The notes under the pieces are model-generated. The model did not search any database and had not been told where the DNA came from. It saw nothing but the letters and a program-made list of their open reading frames with translations. A stretch of 64,000 bases of DNA from NORP240 sp038134485 (GTDB lineage Bacteria; Pseudomonadota; Gammaproteobacteria; Pseudomonadales; Pseudohongiellaceae). Each line of letters begins with the position of its first letter. The stretch's first letter is position 1. The translations under genes were made by a program, and so were the position numbers. Location of the stretch: assembly GCA_038134485.1 (NCBI GenBank), contig JAYPVG010000011.1, forward strand, positions 34,880-98,879, in the 5' to 3' direction. Shown here one piece after another: positions 1 through 8,476 of this stretch.

Positions 1-1
1 A

Positions 2-94
2 ACGGAAATCCGGCAGGAGCTACTGGAACTCGATGATCCCTGGGAGCGCATTCAGTTACTGGAAAGATCGATCCATTTTCTGATCGGCGATTAG
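2..94 (+). CDS. C-terminal end of a LON substrate-binding-domain-like protein (partial)
   Basis: An open frame enters the window from the left and stops at TAG 92-94. The 30 visible residues include ELLELDDPWERIQLLERS, which resembles the C-terminal helix of small proteins made only of the Lon protease N-terminal domain, where a segment like LLELDDPxxRLxLL is usual. The start and most of the gene lie outside the window, so the assignment rests on this short tail. It is followed at 136 by a small membrane-protein gene on the same strand. Confidence 0.45.
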   Translation, partial: TEIRQELLELDDPWERIQLLERSIHFLIGD

Positions 95-135
95 GTGTCC
101 TATTGGTTTCGTTAAAGCACTCGGGGAGCCTGTAA

Positions 136-363
136 ATGCTGGAGAATTTTTTTTCCAATCCTGGCTCGATGACCACGGAGCAGTGGCTTGCACTCTGTAT
201 TCTAGGATTTATCGTGCTGGCAATTCTGGTTCTTATTCATCGGTTGCTGGCGATAATGAAAATGAGTCGCAGGCAAGCCTACAGGCCCAACTTGCGGCGT
301 CTAAGGAGATCGCGCCTGTTGAGCGCCGAGCATGCGGATCAGGAACAGAACGATGCAAAGTAA
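136..363 (+). CDS. Small membrane protein, unknown function
   Basis: This 75-residue protein has one strongly hydrophobic segment (about residues 17-37, LALCILGFIVLAILVLIHRL) followed by a very basic stretch rich in Arg (about 42-60) and an acidic tail. That pattern suggests a single-pass inner-membrane protein with a cytoplasmic basic C-terminus. A GGGAG-like ribosome site precedes the ATG. Its last codons overlap the start of the protease gene at 353, so the two are probably co-transcribed. I do not recognise the family. Confidence 0.55.
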   Translation: MLENFFSNPGSMTTEQWLALCILGFIVLAILVLIHRLLAIMKMSRRQAYRPNLRRLRRSRLLSAEHADQEQNDAK

Positions 364-1183
364 AATTTTGTTAAATGCCCTGTATCCGCTTGTGTGCCCC
401 GTCCTGGTGCTGGCAAGTTTGCTGCTGATTCTCCCGTCCCAGGCGATCATAATCCGTCATGACAAGAATGCCGGGGAGTATCGCGTACGGGAAAGTGATT
501 TTCCAGCAGTCTTCTATCTGGAACGTCAGGATATCGGCAAGACCTGTGTGGCGACTCTGATCGACCCCAAGTGGGCAATTACAGCGGCCCATTGCGTCAC
601 AATAACCTCGTTGCAGAGCAATCTGCTTGAAAGTGGCAGTCATGTAGTAACGGTTTCGGGCCAGCAACATCTTATTGATCTCCTGGTGATGCACCCTGCC
701 TATCTGCCGGATTTTTCTGAAGAGGTAGATCTGGCGCTATTAAGGTTTGCTGCACCAATTGCGATGCCCAGGCCGGTAGAGGTCAATACCTCTCAAAAAG
801 AGGAGGGCGAAGTGGTGAGTCTGCTGGGCTGGGGCTTTTACGGTCTGGGTACAACGGGGAGACAATTTAGCGACGGAATTTTCCGGATGGCACAGAATCG
901 TATCGAGGCTGCGGGACGGCGACTGTCAATTCGCTTTGATGATCCAAGGCAGCTGTCCAGTGAGGCGCTGGAGTTGGAAGGTATGCCGAGCCTTGGCGAT
1001 AGCGGCGGCCCGGCGCTTATTCAAGAAGAGGATCGGTGGCTGCTGGCAGGCATCGCAGTTGGCGAGGTTATGGATGAAAATTTCACGGAGGAAACTCAGG
1101 GCAGCTACGGTTCCGTAGCAGTGTATGAACGAGTCTCGCGCCACGTGGAATGGATCAGGCGAACAATCAGGGAGCAATCATGA
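353..1183 (+). CDS. Exported trypsin-like (S1) serine protease
   Basis: The protein has a long hydrophobic signal peptide (about residues 5-31, ending SQA) and a chymotrypsin-fold catalytic triad: His80 in TAAHC, Asp126 in EEVDLALL and Ser217 in GDSGGP. Length (276 residues) fits a bare S1 protease domain without PDZ repeats, so it is not DegP-like. I chose ATG 353 because AGGA precedes it at good spacing and the signal peptide then begins directly. An in-frame ATG at 332 lacks a good ribosome site. Its stop overlaps the next start as ATGA (1180-1183), showing translational coupling to the AsmA-like gene. The substrate is unknown. Confidence 0.85.
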   Translation: MQSKILLNALYPLVCPVLVLASLLLILPSQAIIIRHDKNAGEYRVRESDFPAVFYLERQDIGKTCVATLIDPKWAITAAHCVTITSLQSNLLESGSHVVTVSGQQHLIDLLVMHPAYLPDFSEEVDLALLRFAAPIAMPRPVEVNTSQKEEGEVVSLLGWGFYGLGTTGRQFSDGIFRMAQNRIEAAGRRLSIRFDDPRQLSSEALELEGMPSLGDSGGPALIQEEDRWLLAGIAVGEVMDENFTEETQGSYGSVAVYERVSRHVEWIRRTIREQS

Positions 1184-1941
1184 AAAAACTGTTAATTGGG
1201 CTGGTCTTTCTAATTCTTGCCGCCGTTGGATTTCTGTTTTACGCCTTTGATTCGATACTGAAAGACGGTATCGAAACCGTTGGGTCATCTGTCCTGCAGG
1301 CTGATGTTACAGCGGGCTCTGTGGGCGTTTCCCCACTAAGTGGCAGCGGCGTTATCCGGGAACTGCGCATTGCCAATCCGGAAGGCTTCGATGAACCCTA
1401 CGTGATGGAACTGGGAGGACTGGATATTGCCATCGAGCCGCAGTCCGTTTTCTCAGAAGTTATCATTATCGATCGTATTATTATTGACCGGCCAGTTATC
1501 ACCTACGAAACCAGGATAAGTACCGATAATTTTAGGACCCTGCTCAATTCTTTGGGCGGTTTCCCGAGGCGACAAGCTGCCGGGGAATCCGCGGTACCAG
1601 GCAAGCGGGTGGTCATCAGGGATTTCCAGATGCATGGCACCCAGGTACGGGTTGCTTCAACGCTGGGTTCAGCAGAGCTGCCAATTCCGGATTTGCAACT
1701 GCAGAATATTGGAGAGGAGAGTGCGGCCGTAACCGTGGCCGAGGCTGGGCGCCAGATTTTTGCCGCTATCAATGAACAACTGCTGGCGGCTAATATGCCT
1801 AACGTAGAGATGCTGCGGGAACGCGTCGACGAAGAAGTTCAGGAACTGCGCAATCGGGCCGAGCAGCAGGTTGAGGAACTTGAGCAGCAGGTAGAAGAGG
1901 AAGTCAGAAACTTGCAGGAGCGAGTGCGCAGCCTGTTCTGA
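1180..1941 (+). CDS. AsmA / DUF748-like membrane-anchored protein with C-terminal coiled coil
   Basis: This 253-residue protein has an N-terminal membrane anchor (about residues 3-22) and then a beta-rich segment typical of AsmA/DUF748 proteins: a ...GSGVIRELRIANPEGF... repeat, then a strand rich in Ile with IDRIIIDRP. Residues about 205-250 are almost entirely Glu, Gln, Leu and Val with heptad spacing, predicting a coiled coil. It starts inside the stop codon of the protease (ATGA overlap). AsmA-like proteins sit in the periplasm and are linked to lipid or outer-membrane homeostasis. The exact role here is unknown. Confidence 0.65.
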   Translation: MKKLLIGLVFLILAAVGFLFYAFDSILKDGIETVGSSVLQADVTAGSVGVSPLSGSGVIRELRIANPEGFDEPYVMELGGLDIAIEPQSVFSEVIIIDRIIIDRPVITYETRISTDNFRTLLNSLGGFPRRQAAGESAVPGKRVVIRDFQMHGTQVRVASTLGSAELPIPDLQLQNIGEESAAVTVAEAGRQIFAAINEQLLAANMPNVEMLRERVDEEVQELRNRAEQQVEELEQQVEEEVRNLQERVRSLF

Positions 1942-2164
1942 CTCCGATCGATAGCCAACTCTTTGTTGGGAGGCCGCCGCCAGTTGCACAAGAAAGTTTG
2001 CTATTGCCGATTCACCGCCGGACCCTCTCAAGATCGGCAAAGGACGGGAGTTGCGCGTACCTCAAGCTGCTAAAGTCTGTTACCATTGATGCTCTTTTTC
2101 ATAGTAGTGACCCGGCGGCGCCTGCGGATTATTCCGGGTACTCAGACAGTCAGGAGTGATAACG

Positions 2165-2644
2165 ATGACTATTGATGTTGGCGACAAGATTCCTTCCGGT
2201 AATTTCAAAATCATGGGTGCGGAAGGCCCGGAAGAGATATCGACTGACGAAGTGTTCGCTGGCAAAAAGGTGGTTTTTTTCGCCGTTCCCGGCGCATTTA
2301 CACCCGGGTGCTCAATGACGCATCTGCCTGGTTATGTGGTCAACGCTGACAAGATCAAGGACAAGGGTGTTGATACGATCGCCTGCATGGCAGTGAACGA
2401 TGCGTTCGTGATGGGCGCCTGGGGGAAAGCTCAGAACGCTGAAGAAATCCTCATGCTGGCGGACGGAAACGGCGCGTTTACCGCCGCTATAGGTATGGAA
2501 CTCGATGCCAGCGGCTTCGGCATGGGATCGCGCAGCAAGCGCTTCGCGATGATTGTCGATGACGGTACGGTGACACATCTTGCTATCGAGCCGCCGGGCG
2601 GAATTGTCGTCAGCGCGGCAGAAGCCATAATGGAGCAGCTGTAA
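2165..2644 (+). CDS. Peroxiredoxin, Prx5 type (thiol-dependent peroxidase)
   Basis: The motif PGAFTPGCSMTHLPGY (peroxidatic Cys49) is the signature of the Prx5/hybrid peroxiredoxin group, which reduces hydroperoxides using glutaredoxin, thioredoxin or glutathione. The 159 residues match the family's usual length and there is no signal peptide, so it is cytoplasmic. ATG 2165 is preceded by AGGAG at 8 nt, which I prefer to the in-frame GTG at 2156 that lies inside that ribosome site. It contrasts with the selenocysteine-type periplasmic peroxiredoxin at 24746. Confidence 0.93.
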   Translation: MTIDVGDKIPSGNFKIMGAEGPEEISTDEVFAGKKVVFFAVPGAFTPGCSMTHLPGYVVNADKIKDKGVDTIACMAVNDAFVMGAWGKAQNAEEILMLADGNGAFTAAIGMELDASGFGMGSRSKRFAMIVDDGTVTHLAIEPPGGIVVSAAEAIMEQL

Positions 2645-2701
2645 TCGGGGGCACCTGCGGGACTGTTAGTCCGAGGCCACGACAATTAGGGGTTAAAGAC
2701 G

Positions 2702-3421
2702 ATGAGGACTCAGCTGATTGAATATTTCGACGGAGATGCGGTTCTGGAAGGTTACCTAGCTCTCCCCGAAAACGCTGCGGGTCCCCGGCCCGCAGTAATG
2801 GTGGCACACGACTGGTCCGGCCGTCGTGACTTTGCGATTAGCGCTGCGGAACGGGTCGCGTCATGGGGCTATGTGGGTTTTGCCCTTGATATGTACGGCA
2901 AAGGCGTATTCGGCAGCGACAGCGATACCGAAGTCAATGCAGCATTAATGAATCCGCTGGCATCTGATCGCTCGGCATTGCGTCGTAGGATTAATGCCGC
3001 CCTGACCTGCCTGAGGCAGCAGCCCGGTGTTGATGCCAGCCAGATAGCTGCTATGGGTTATTGCTTTGGCGGGATGTGCGTCCTTGAATTGGCGCGCTCG
3101 GGTGCTGACGTGATGGGTGTGGCCAGTATTCACGGAATTTTTGCCCGCGGCGATATTGGAAATGAGCCGATACTGGCCAGGGTTCTGTGCCTTCATGGAC
3201 ACGATGATCCCATGGTTTCTCCGGAGCAGGTATTGGCTTTTGAACAGGAAATGACCGAAGCCGGCGTAGATTGGCAGCTTCATGCCTACGGTAATACCAT
3301 GCATGCGTTCACCAATCCTGCGGCCAACAACCCGGATTTTGGAGTTTTATACAGCGAGATTGCTGAACGTCGCACATACCGGACGCTGCAAGATTTCCTT
3401 CAGGAAATTTTTCAACACTAG
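2702..3421 (+). CDS. Dienelactone hydrolase family protein
   Basis: This is a 239-residue cytoplasmic alpha/beta hydrolase. The nucleophile elbow GYCFGG carries Cys121, and the acid and base are visible in HGHDDPMV (Asp) and NTMHAFTNP (His), the classical Cys-Asp-His triad of dienelactone hydrolases. AGGGG precedes the ATG. It lies 57 bp after the Prx5 gene on the same strand, so co-transcription is possible. Members act on dienelactones or other small esters. The true substrate cannot be told from sequence. Confidence 0.9.
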   Translation: MRTQLIEYFDGDAVLEGYLALPENAAGPRPAVMVAHDWSGRRDFAISAAERVASWGYVGFALDMYGKGVFGSDSDTEVNAALMNPLASDRSALRRRINAALTCLRQQPGVDASQIAAMGYCFGGMCVLELARSGADVMGVASIHGIFARGDIGNEPILARVLCLHGHDDPMVSPEQVLAFEQEMTEAGVDWQLHAYGNTMHAFTNPAANNPDFGVLYSEIAERRTYRTLQDFLQEIFQH

Positions 3422-3423
3422 TG

Positions 3424-3582
3424 TTAATCCTGCAAGGTAAGCGACACTATCATAGCCCGGGTCTCGTCGGTGCCAAACTTTATATTGCCGGAGTCATCAA
3501 TTATCATTGGAGCCGGTCCTGTCGAGAATTTATGCGTTCTTTGTGCATTACCTCGGCTCACGTTGGATTCGCCTGTGTTCAC
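3424..3582 (-). CDS. Possible small protein of 52 residues, unknown
   Basis: On the minus strand, a GTG at 3582 opens a 52-codon frame to TAA at 3424-3426. The predicted product has a protein-like composition, with PAPMIIDDSGNIKFGTDETR in its second half. The frame stays open upstream of the GTG as well, so the start is uncertain. It fills an otherwise empty gap between the dienelactone hydrolase and the diguanylate cyclase. There is no recognised family and only a weak ribosome site, so it may be spurious or the remnant of a larger gene. Confidence 0.3.
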   Translation of the reverse strand: MNTGESNVSRGNAQRTHKFSTGPAPMIIDDSGNIKFGTDETRAMIVSLTLQD

Positions 3583-3632
3583 TCCGATTGATCCGGGCTT
3601 GACCTTCGATTGACATAATCCGGTTAGATAAG

Positions 3633-4277
3633 ATGCAAGATTTGAAGACAGATGGAGAGCCCCGCAGCCAGCGCGCTTGTGAGTGTCCTGCCGGTGACGA
3701 AAATTGTCCTCATTACGAGGAACTGCAGCGCGTTCGTGAGGAAAACCAGGAGCTGTTAGCGCTGGTTCGTACCGACGAGCTTACCGGGCTGTTCAATTTT
3801 CGCTATTTCCTCCAGGCGGTAGAACTGGAAATGGAGCGCTCCCGTCGATCCAGTCAACCAACCACCCTGATCATGATGGATATCGACCATTTCAAGGAAG
3901 TGAACGATTTGCATGGTCACGAGGTTGGCAACCAGACTCTTGCCCACGTATCGAAAATCCTGCGCAGTACCATTCGGCGGCTTGATATTCCCTGTCGCTA
4001 TGGTGGTGAGGAATTCGCCCTGATATTGCCCGATACACCACTAAGCGCTGGTGTGATGTTTGCCAACCGAATTCGGCATCTCATCGAAAACGCCGGCTTC
4101 GGAGTTGATGGGGCGCTTATTAAATTGACAGCAAGTTTCGGCGTCGACGCATACCGCAAGACTGATCAGATTTCGGCCAAGGAGTTTATTGATCGTGCCG
4201 ACAACCTGCTGTACGCCGCAAAGTCCGCCGGGCGCAACAAGGTCCGACATCCGCCTTTTGATATCAATACTGAGTAA
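3633..4277 (+). CDS. Diguanylate cyclase with GGEEF domain and I-site
   Basis: The 214-residue protein would make cyclic di-GMP from two GTP. A short coiled coil (about residues 29-47) leads into DELTGLFN, then the metal-binding MMDIDHFK and the active-site GGEEF at 124-128. R115-R-L-D118 lies exactly five residues before GGEEF and so forms an intact RxxD inhibitory site for product feedback. There is no transmembrane segment or PAS/GAF sensor. Instead the N-terminus has a compact CxCx6CxH cluster (Cys16, Cys18, Cys25, His27) that could bind metal or sense redox state (inference). Confidence 0.92.
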   Translation: MQDLKTDGEPRSQRACECPAGDENCPHYEELQRVREENQELLALVRTDELTGLFNFRYFLQAVELEMERSRRSSQPTTLIMMDIDHFKEVNDLHGHEVGNQTLAHVSKILRSTIRRLDIPCRYGGEEFALILPDTPLSAGVMFANRIRHLIENAGFGVDGALIKLTASFGVDAYRKTDQISAKEFIDRADNLLYAAKSAGRNKVRHPPFDINTE

Positions 4278-4287
4278 GTGACACTGA

Positions 4288-4309
4288 CAGACATCTTCCA
4301 GGGTGTCTG
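4288..4309. terminator. Hairpin between convergent genes, possible terminator
   Basis: CAGACATC (4288-4295) pairs with GGTGTCTG (4302-4309) through 8 bp including one G-T pair, closing a six-base loop. It lies in the 45-bp gap between the convergent diguanylate cyclase and Nudix genes and could end both transcripts. No long T-run follows on either strand, so confidence is modest. Confidence 0.35.
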
Positions 4310-4322
4310 CAATTCGTGATTG

Positions 4323-4976
4323 CTATTGTTCGAAGGATTCCACTCTGGACGCCAGATGGTGCAATATCGCTGCGGTCGCGCCCCACACCCTAAAGCCTTC
4401 ATAAAAAAGCTCCAGGACGTTTCGCGATTTGCCTCTATACTCCATTGGCGATTCCGAGTAGGCGGCAGGATTCATCAACAGGTCGGTGGGCGCCGTAAAG
4501 ATTTCATCTACTTCGATTGGGCAGGGTCGTAGAACAGGCTCGGGCTCAATCAGTCCGATTACCGGTGTGACTTCGAAGCCGGAAGGCAGGAATATCTGAC
4601 CCAGCTGACCAATAACCTGCACCGTGTCCTGCGGCAGACCGATCTCTTCCTCCGCCTCACGAAGCGCCGTTATCACTGCGCTGGAGTCGTCTTCCTCTCG
4701 AGTGCCACCAGGCAGACTGACCTGCCCCGCGTGACTGGAAAGATTGGCAGATCGGACAGTCAATATAATGTGGCTTGAAGTCGTTATCGATGGCTTGACG
4801 ACGGGTACCAGCACAGCAGCTTTTCTGAATGAGCGGTTGCTATAGCGAGCAATCTCTTCGAAGCTGCCAGCCGGATGCGCGATGACTCCGACCTCTTTTG
4901 CCTGGGCACTGTCAAAGTAGCTCAGTAAATTTCTGAGCCTTGGTTCTTTTGACAGTAGCGGATCGTCGGGCGACAT
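4323..4976 (-). CDS. Nudix hydrolase, CoA pyrophosphatase (NudL/YeaB) type
   Basis: This 217-residue protein carries a Nudix box GGTREEDDSSAVITALREAE, continuing EEIGL, preceded by SSHAGQVSLP. That is the typical context of the CoA/acyl-CoA diphosphatase subgroup, which cleaves CoA to phosphopantetheine and 3',5'-ADP. The usual Glu at the first acidic Nudix position is Asp, as commonly seen in this subgroup. ATG 4976 has AGAGGA upstream. Longer in-frame starts exist up to 5141, but they would run into the terminator and the receptor gene. Cytoplasmic. Confidence 0.88.
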   Translation of the reverse strand: MSPDDPLLSKEPRLRNLLSYFDSAQAKEVGVIAHPAGSFEEIARYSNRSFRKAAVLVPVVKPSITTSSHIILTVRSANLSSHAGQVSLPGGTREEDDSSAVITALREAEEEIGLPQDTVQVIGQLGQIFLPSGFEVTPVIGLIEPEPVLRPCPIEVDEIFTAPTDLLMNPAAYSESPMEYRGKSRNVLELFYEGFRVWGATAAILHHLASRVESFEQ

Positions 4977-5035
4977 CGATCTTCTTCCTCTAACACGCCG
5001 GAATTTAAAGGGATTGTAATCCGTGTACCAGTTAT

Positions 5036-5063
5036 GAAAATGCCGGCGGAAGCCGGCATTTTC
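5036..5063 (-). terminator. Rho-independent terminator after the TonB receptor gene
   Basis: A perfect 12-bp palindromic stem (GAAAATGCCGGC / GCCGGCATTTTC) closes a four-base loop, 28 bp beyond the receptor stop codon and upstream of the Nudix start. The stem ends in a short T-run on both strands, so it could act in either direction. In context it ends the minus-strand receptor transcript. Confidence 0.75.
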
Positions 5064-5091
5064 AATACTCTGTAGATTATGGCAGCAATGT

Positions 5092-7173
5092 TTACCGCAT
5101 GCTGTAAGTAAACGAGAGGAATGCGCGCAGGGGTTGGCCAATAAAATAACGATCCCCTCCGAATGACGTCCAGTCGGCTCGTTCGGCGTATTTCTCGTCG
5201 GTCAGATTCAGAATCCTGAGCGACACGTCAAGATCTTCATTGACGGCCCAGTTGGTGCGCAGGTTAAAGACGTCATGACCTTCGTAATCTGCCGTATTCT
5301 CGGGGTTGGTGTAGTAATCACCCATTTTTACCCATTCCAGCTCCGTGGAGAGAGTAGGGTTGATTTGCCAGCCCAAGCGGAAGTTCCCGAAATTATTTGG
5401 TGCGGTGTCAATTTCATTGCCTTCAAGAATTCCACCAGAAGCGGAGTCCTTTTCATAGGTGTGATTGGCGAAATTATAGGCGCCGGCCAGAGTCAGGTTG
5501 TCTGACAATGAAAAAGCACCGGCAAGCTCAATACCTCTATGTCTGGTGTCGTTACCCAGCACATTTTCTCGCGCGCTGTTGGTAACGATTTCATTTTCCT
5601 TGTCCATCAGATAACCGGTTACAGAATATTGCCAGCCGTCTCCCAGTCCTTCGAAGGCGATCTCGTAGCTGTCCAGTTGCACCGAGTCAAGGTCGGCGAC
5701 GGTTTGCGCGTTCTGCAGTCTGTAGAGCTCGGTTGCCTGCGGTACGCGGAATCCGCGTTGCACGCGGGCCTGGACGTTATACTGGTCATTGAGTCGATAA
5801 CGCACACCGAATTTCGGTGAAATTTCGTCAAAGTCATCATTTCTATCTGCCGGTCGGTTGTAACGACAGCCTCCAAATCCACAGGCTTGGCCGTTTTCTT
5901 TTGTGCGGCCATCGACCATCAGATTGTCGTACTCGTAGTCGACCTGCTCCCAACGAAGCCCCATAGATATGTCCAACTGCTCTGAAACGTAGTACTGGTA
6001 GTGAACGAAGGGGGCAATTTGAAAGGCATCCACTTCGTAATCATAGTGTTTGCCCTGGGGAATCGTGTTAACCAGGAATGCAGACCCCTGGGTTGGGTTT
6101 TCCTGAAACTGCTTCAGACTGCCATTTGTGGATTCCATATCCAGGCCGATTGCGAGGAAGGAATTGTTGCTCAAATCCCGGTAGGCGGCGAACTGCATGC
6201 CAAGACTGCTGTGCTCGCTGTCCTCTGTAGGCTGACCGGGCAGAAAGTGCTGGATGAAATTCAGATCATTTTTCCGCAAGTAAGGGGTGAAAACGATCTC
6301 CCAGTCGTTGGCAAACTCTCTGCTGACCCGGGTCCAGAGGCGAAATGACTCATTATCCCGGTATGCTTCCGGGTTGGGATTGGTTTGTCGCAGGGAACTG
6401 TCCTTGTACGCCTCCGAACCTACAACGTATCCGCCAGTCTCCTGATTCAAATTGGTCCGGGTAAAGCCGCCATCGAGTTGGAAGCCACTCGCTGTCTGAT
6501 ACTGGTACAACCAGCTGAGCTTTTGCTGGTCTACTCCGCTTTCATCCTGCCAGCCTTCGGAGTTTTCTCCGGTAGCCAGGAACATGTGTTTGAAATTGCC
6601 GCTGTCGAAACCTGCTACCAAGCCGGCCCGGTAGGATCCCCACGGCCCTGCTTCCAGGGTCAGGTCCATGCGTTCTTCCGGGGCAGGAAGCACTGTGTTG
6701 ATCATGCCGTGCAGGGCGTTAGAACCGTAAAAAGCACTCCCCGGCCCACGAATGACTTCGATACGTTCGGCGTTTTCGGTGTGGGAGTCGAACATCTCGT
6801 TGACGTTACAGAATCCTGCAGCCCGCAGCGGAATGCCTTGTTCGGCCAACAAAAAAGAACCGCAAGCGCCGGCTCCGGTTAGTACCGGTGAGCGGATTGC
6901 TGTCAGGCTCTCCTGGCCGTTGTTCCTGCTTATGTTGACGCCTGGCAGACGATTCAGCGATTCCTGGTAGTGGCTGTGAGCAATCTGGCGTAACTCTTCT
7001 TCGCTGAGGACTGCCACGCTGGCATTGATATCCCCGAGGGATTCAGCGCGACGGGTTGTCGAGGTCACAACAATTTCCTCTACCGCCGGGGCACCGGATT
7101 GCTGGGCGCCGGCAGTGTGGAATATCAAGGCGGTTGCGGCTGCGACGCCGCTCACTAATAGTTTACGGACCAT
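5092..7173 (-). CDS. TonB-dependent outer-membrane receptor
   Basis: The 693-residue protein begins with a signal peptide (cleavage near HTAGA-QQ) and a TonB-box-like VEEIVVTSTTRR, followed by a plug domain (EELRQIAHSHYQESLNRLPGV, ...IEVIRGPGSAFYGSNALHG) and a C-terminal beta-barrel ending in the usual aromatic strand (FLSFTYSMR). Such receptors import iron chelates, cobalamin, sugars or other large ligands using TonB energy. Cys pairs in the plug (GAGACGSF and AGFCNVN) recall a plug disulfide. The substrate is unknown, and no Fur box is visible upstream. ATG 7173 begins the signal peptide and is preceded by AGGAGAAT. Confidence 0.9.
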   Translation of the reverse strand: MVRKLLVSGVAAATALIFHTAGAQQSGAPAVEEIVVTSTTRRAESLGDINASVAVLSEEELRQIAHSHYQESLNRLPGVNISRNNGQESLTAIRSPVLTGAGACGSFLLAEQGIPLRAAGFCNVNEMFDSHTENAERIEVIRGPGSAFYGSNALHGMINTVLPAPEERMDLTLEAGPWGSYRAGLVAGFDSGNFKHMFLATGENSEGWQDESGVDQQKLSWLYQYQTASGFQLDGGFTRTNLNQETGGYVVGSEAYKDSSLRQTNPNPEAYRDNESFRLWTRVSREFANDWEIVFTPYLRKNDLNFIQHFLPGQPTEDSEHSSLGMQFAAYRDLSNNSFLAIGLDMESTNGSLKQFQENPTQGSAFLVNTIPQGKHYDYEVDAFQIAPFVHYQYYVSEQLDISMGLRWEQVDYEYDNLMVDGRTKENGQACGFGGCRYNRPADRNDDFDEISPKFGVRYRLNDQYNVQARVQRGFRVPQATELYRLQNAQTVADLDSVQLDSYEIAFEGLGDGWQYSVTGYLMDKENEIVTNSARENVLGNDTRHRGIELAGAFSLSDNLTLAGAYNFANHTYEKDSASGGILEGNEIDTAPNNFGNFRLGWQINPTLSTELEWVKMGDYYTNPENTADYEGHDVFNLRTNWAVNEDLDVSLRILNLTDEKYAERADWTSFGGDRYFIGQPLRAFLSFTYSMR

Positions 7174-7279
7174 TCTATTCTCCTGAGGATTACCTGTTGC
7201 GAGGGTCCCAATGTTGACCTTTTTTTGGTCGGGCAAATTGGATCCATCCAATATGATTGAAACCTAAAGTTGAAGGGAA

Positions 7280-7288
7280 ACTATAGCA
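7280..7288 (-). promoter_or_regulatory. Possible extended -10 promoter of the TonB receptor gene
   Basis: On the minus strand TGCTATAGT (plus 7280-7288) matches an extended -10 element (TGn followed by a TATAAT-like hexamer), about 107 bp upstream of the receptor ATG. I see no convincing -35 hexamer at the right distance, so this is a weak call. Confidence 0.25.
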
Positions 7289-7399
7289 TAGCAATCCTGA
7301 TTTTTCCCCTAGCTTTGCGATCCAGGACGCGACAACGTAAACTAACTCGCGCCAGAAACAAGCCCGGAGAACAAGGGCCTGGGCGGGAGGGGTAAGCAC

Positions 7400-8380
7400 T
7401 TGTTAAAGACGCGCGTAACAGAAATGCTTGGCATCGAGCACCCAATTATTCAGGGCGGCATGCAGTGGGTTGGCAAGGCGGAGATGACCTCAGCGGTATC
7501 CAATGCCGGGGGGCTGGGAATTCTGACCGCGCTTACCCAACCCACCCCGGAAGCGCTGCTCGGAGAGATAGAACGGTGCCGATCCATGACCGACAAGCCC
7601 TTCGCGGTCAATCTTACGATCCTGCCGACAATAAGGCCCGTTCCTTACGACGAGTACATTGCGGCGATCATCGATTCCGGCATCAAGGTCGTGGAGACGG
7701 CTGGACGCAATCCTCAACCCTTCCTCCCGGCAATGCAAGATGCCGGCATCAAGGTGATTCACAAGTGCACTTCAATCAGGCATTCGCTCAAGGCGGAAAG
7801 CATCGGCTGTGACATGGTGAGCGTCGATGGATTCGAGTGTGCCGGGCATCCCGGCGAAGACGATGTAACCAACCTTATACTCTTGCCCCTGGCCGCGAGG
7901 CGTCTGAAGATACCCTTTATCGCATCTGGCGGATTTGCTGATGGGCGGGGACTTGCTGCGGCACTCGCCATGGGGGCCGATGGCATCAACATGGGCACCC
8001 GTTTCATGGTCACCCAGGAAGCTCCGATTCACGAAAAAGTAAAGCAGGCTATGGTAGCAGCGACCGAGCTCGATACCGCCTTGTTGTACCGAACGTTACG
8101 GAATACCGCGCGAGTATTTAAGAACTCCGTCGCGGAGAAAGTGCTCGAAATTGAAGAGAGGGAAGGGCCGACGGATTTTGATGAAATAGCCCCTCTGGTC
8201 AAGGGCACCAGGGGACAGGAGCTGTTCGATAGCGGCGATCTCGAGCATGGTATCTGGTCGGCGGGCATGGTGATCGGTCTGATTGATGACATACCGAGCT
8301 GTCGGGAACTCGTTACGCGCATCGTGGCGGAGGCAGAGCAGATAATAGCAGATCGGCTGGATAGCGTGCTGGTCAGGTGA
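7400..8380 (+). CDS. Nitronate monooxygenase / 2-nitropropane dioxygenase family flavoenzyme
   Basis: This is a 326-residue FMN-dependent TIM-barrel protein. HPIIQGGMQWVG near the N-terminus, the ECAGHPGEDD loop (with the His conserved in nitronate monooxygenases) and the phosphate-binding ASGGFADGRGLAAALAMGADG are all typical. The family oxidises nitronates. Some members are enoyl reductases instead, which I cannot exclude. The start is a TTG at 7400 with GGAGG about 10 nt upstream. The gene is divergent from the TonB receptor and is followed by an SDR gene on the same strand, so the two may form an operon. Confidence 0.88.
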   Translation: MLKTRVTEMLGIEHPIIQGGMQWVGKAEMTSAVSNAGGLGILTALTQPTPEALLGEIERCRSMTDKPFAVNLTILPTIRPVPYDEYIAAIIDSGIKVVETAGRNPQPFLPAMQDAGIKVIHKCTSIRHSLKAESIGCDMVSVDGFECAGHPGEDDVTNLILLPLAARRLKIPFIASGGFADGRGLAAALAMGADGINMGTRFMVTQEAPIHEKVKQAMVAATELDTALLYRTLRNTARVFKNSVAEKVLEIEEREGPTDFDEIAPLVKGTRGQELFDSGDLEHGIWSAGMVIGLIDDIPSCRELVTRIVAEAEQIIADRLDSVLVR

Positions 8381-8476
8381 TTGGATCACGCTTGAGTAGT
8401 GATACCCGATCGGGAGACGACGGGTCGAACGACCCCAGATTTAGGGAAAACGGATCGATAGCGGGCAGGGTGTAAC

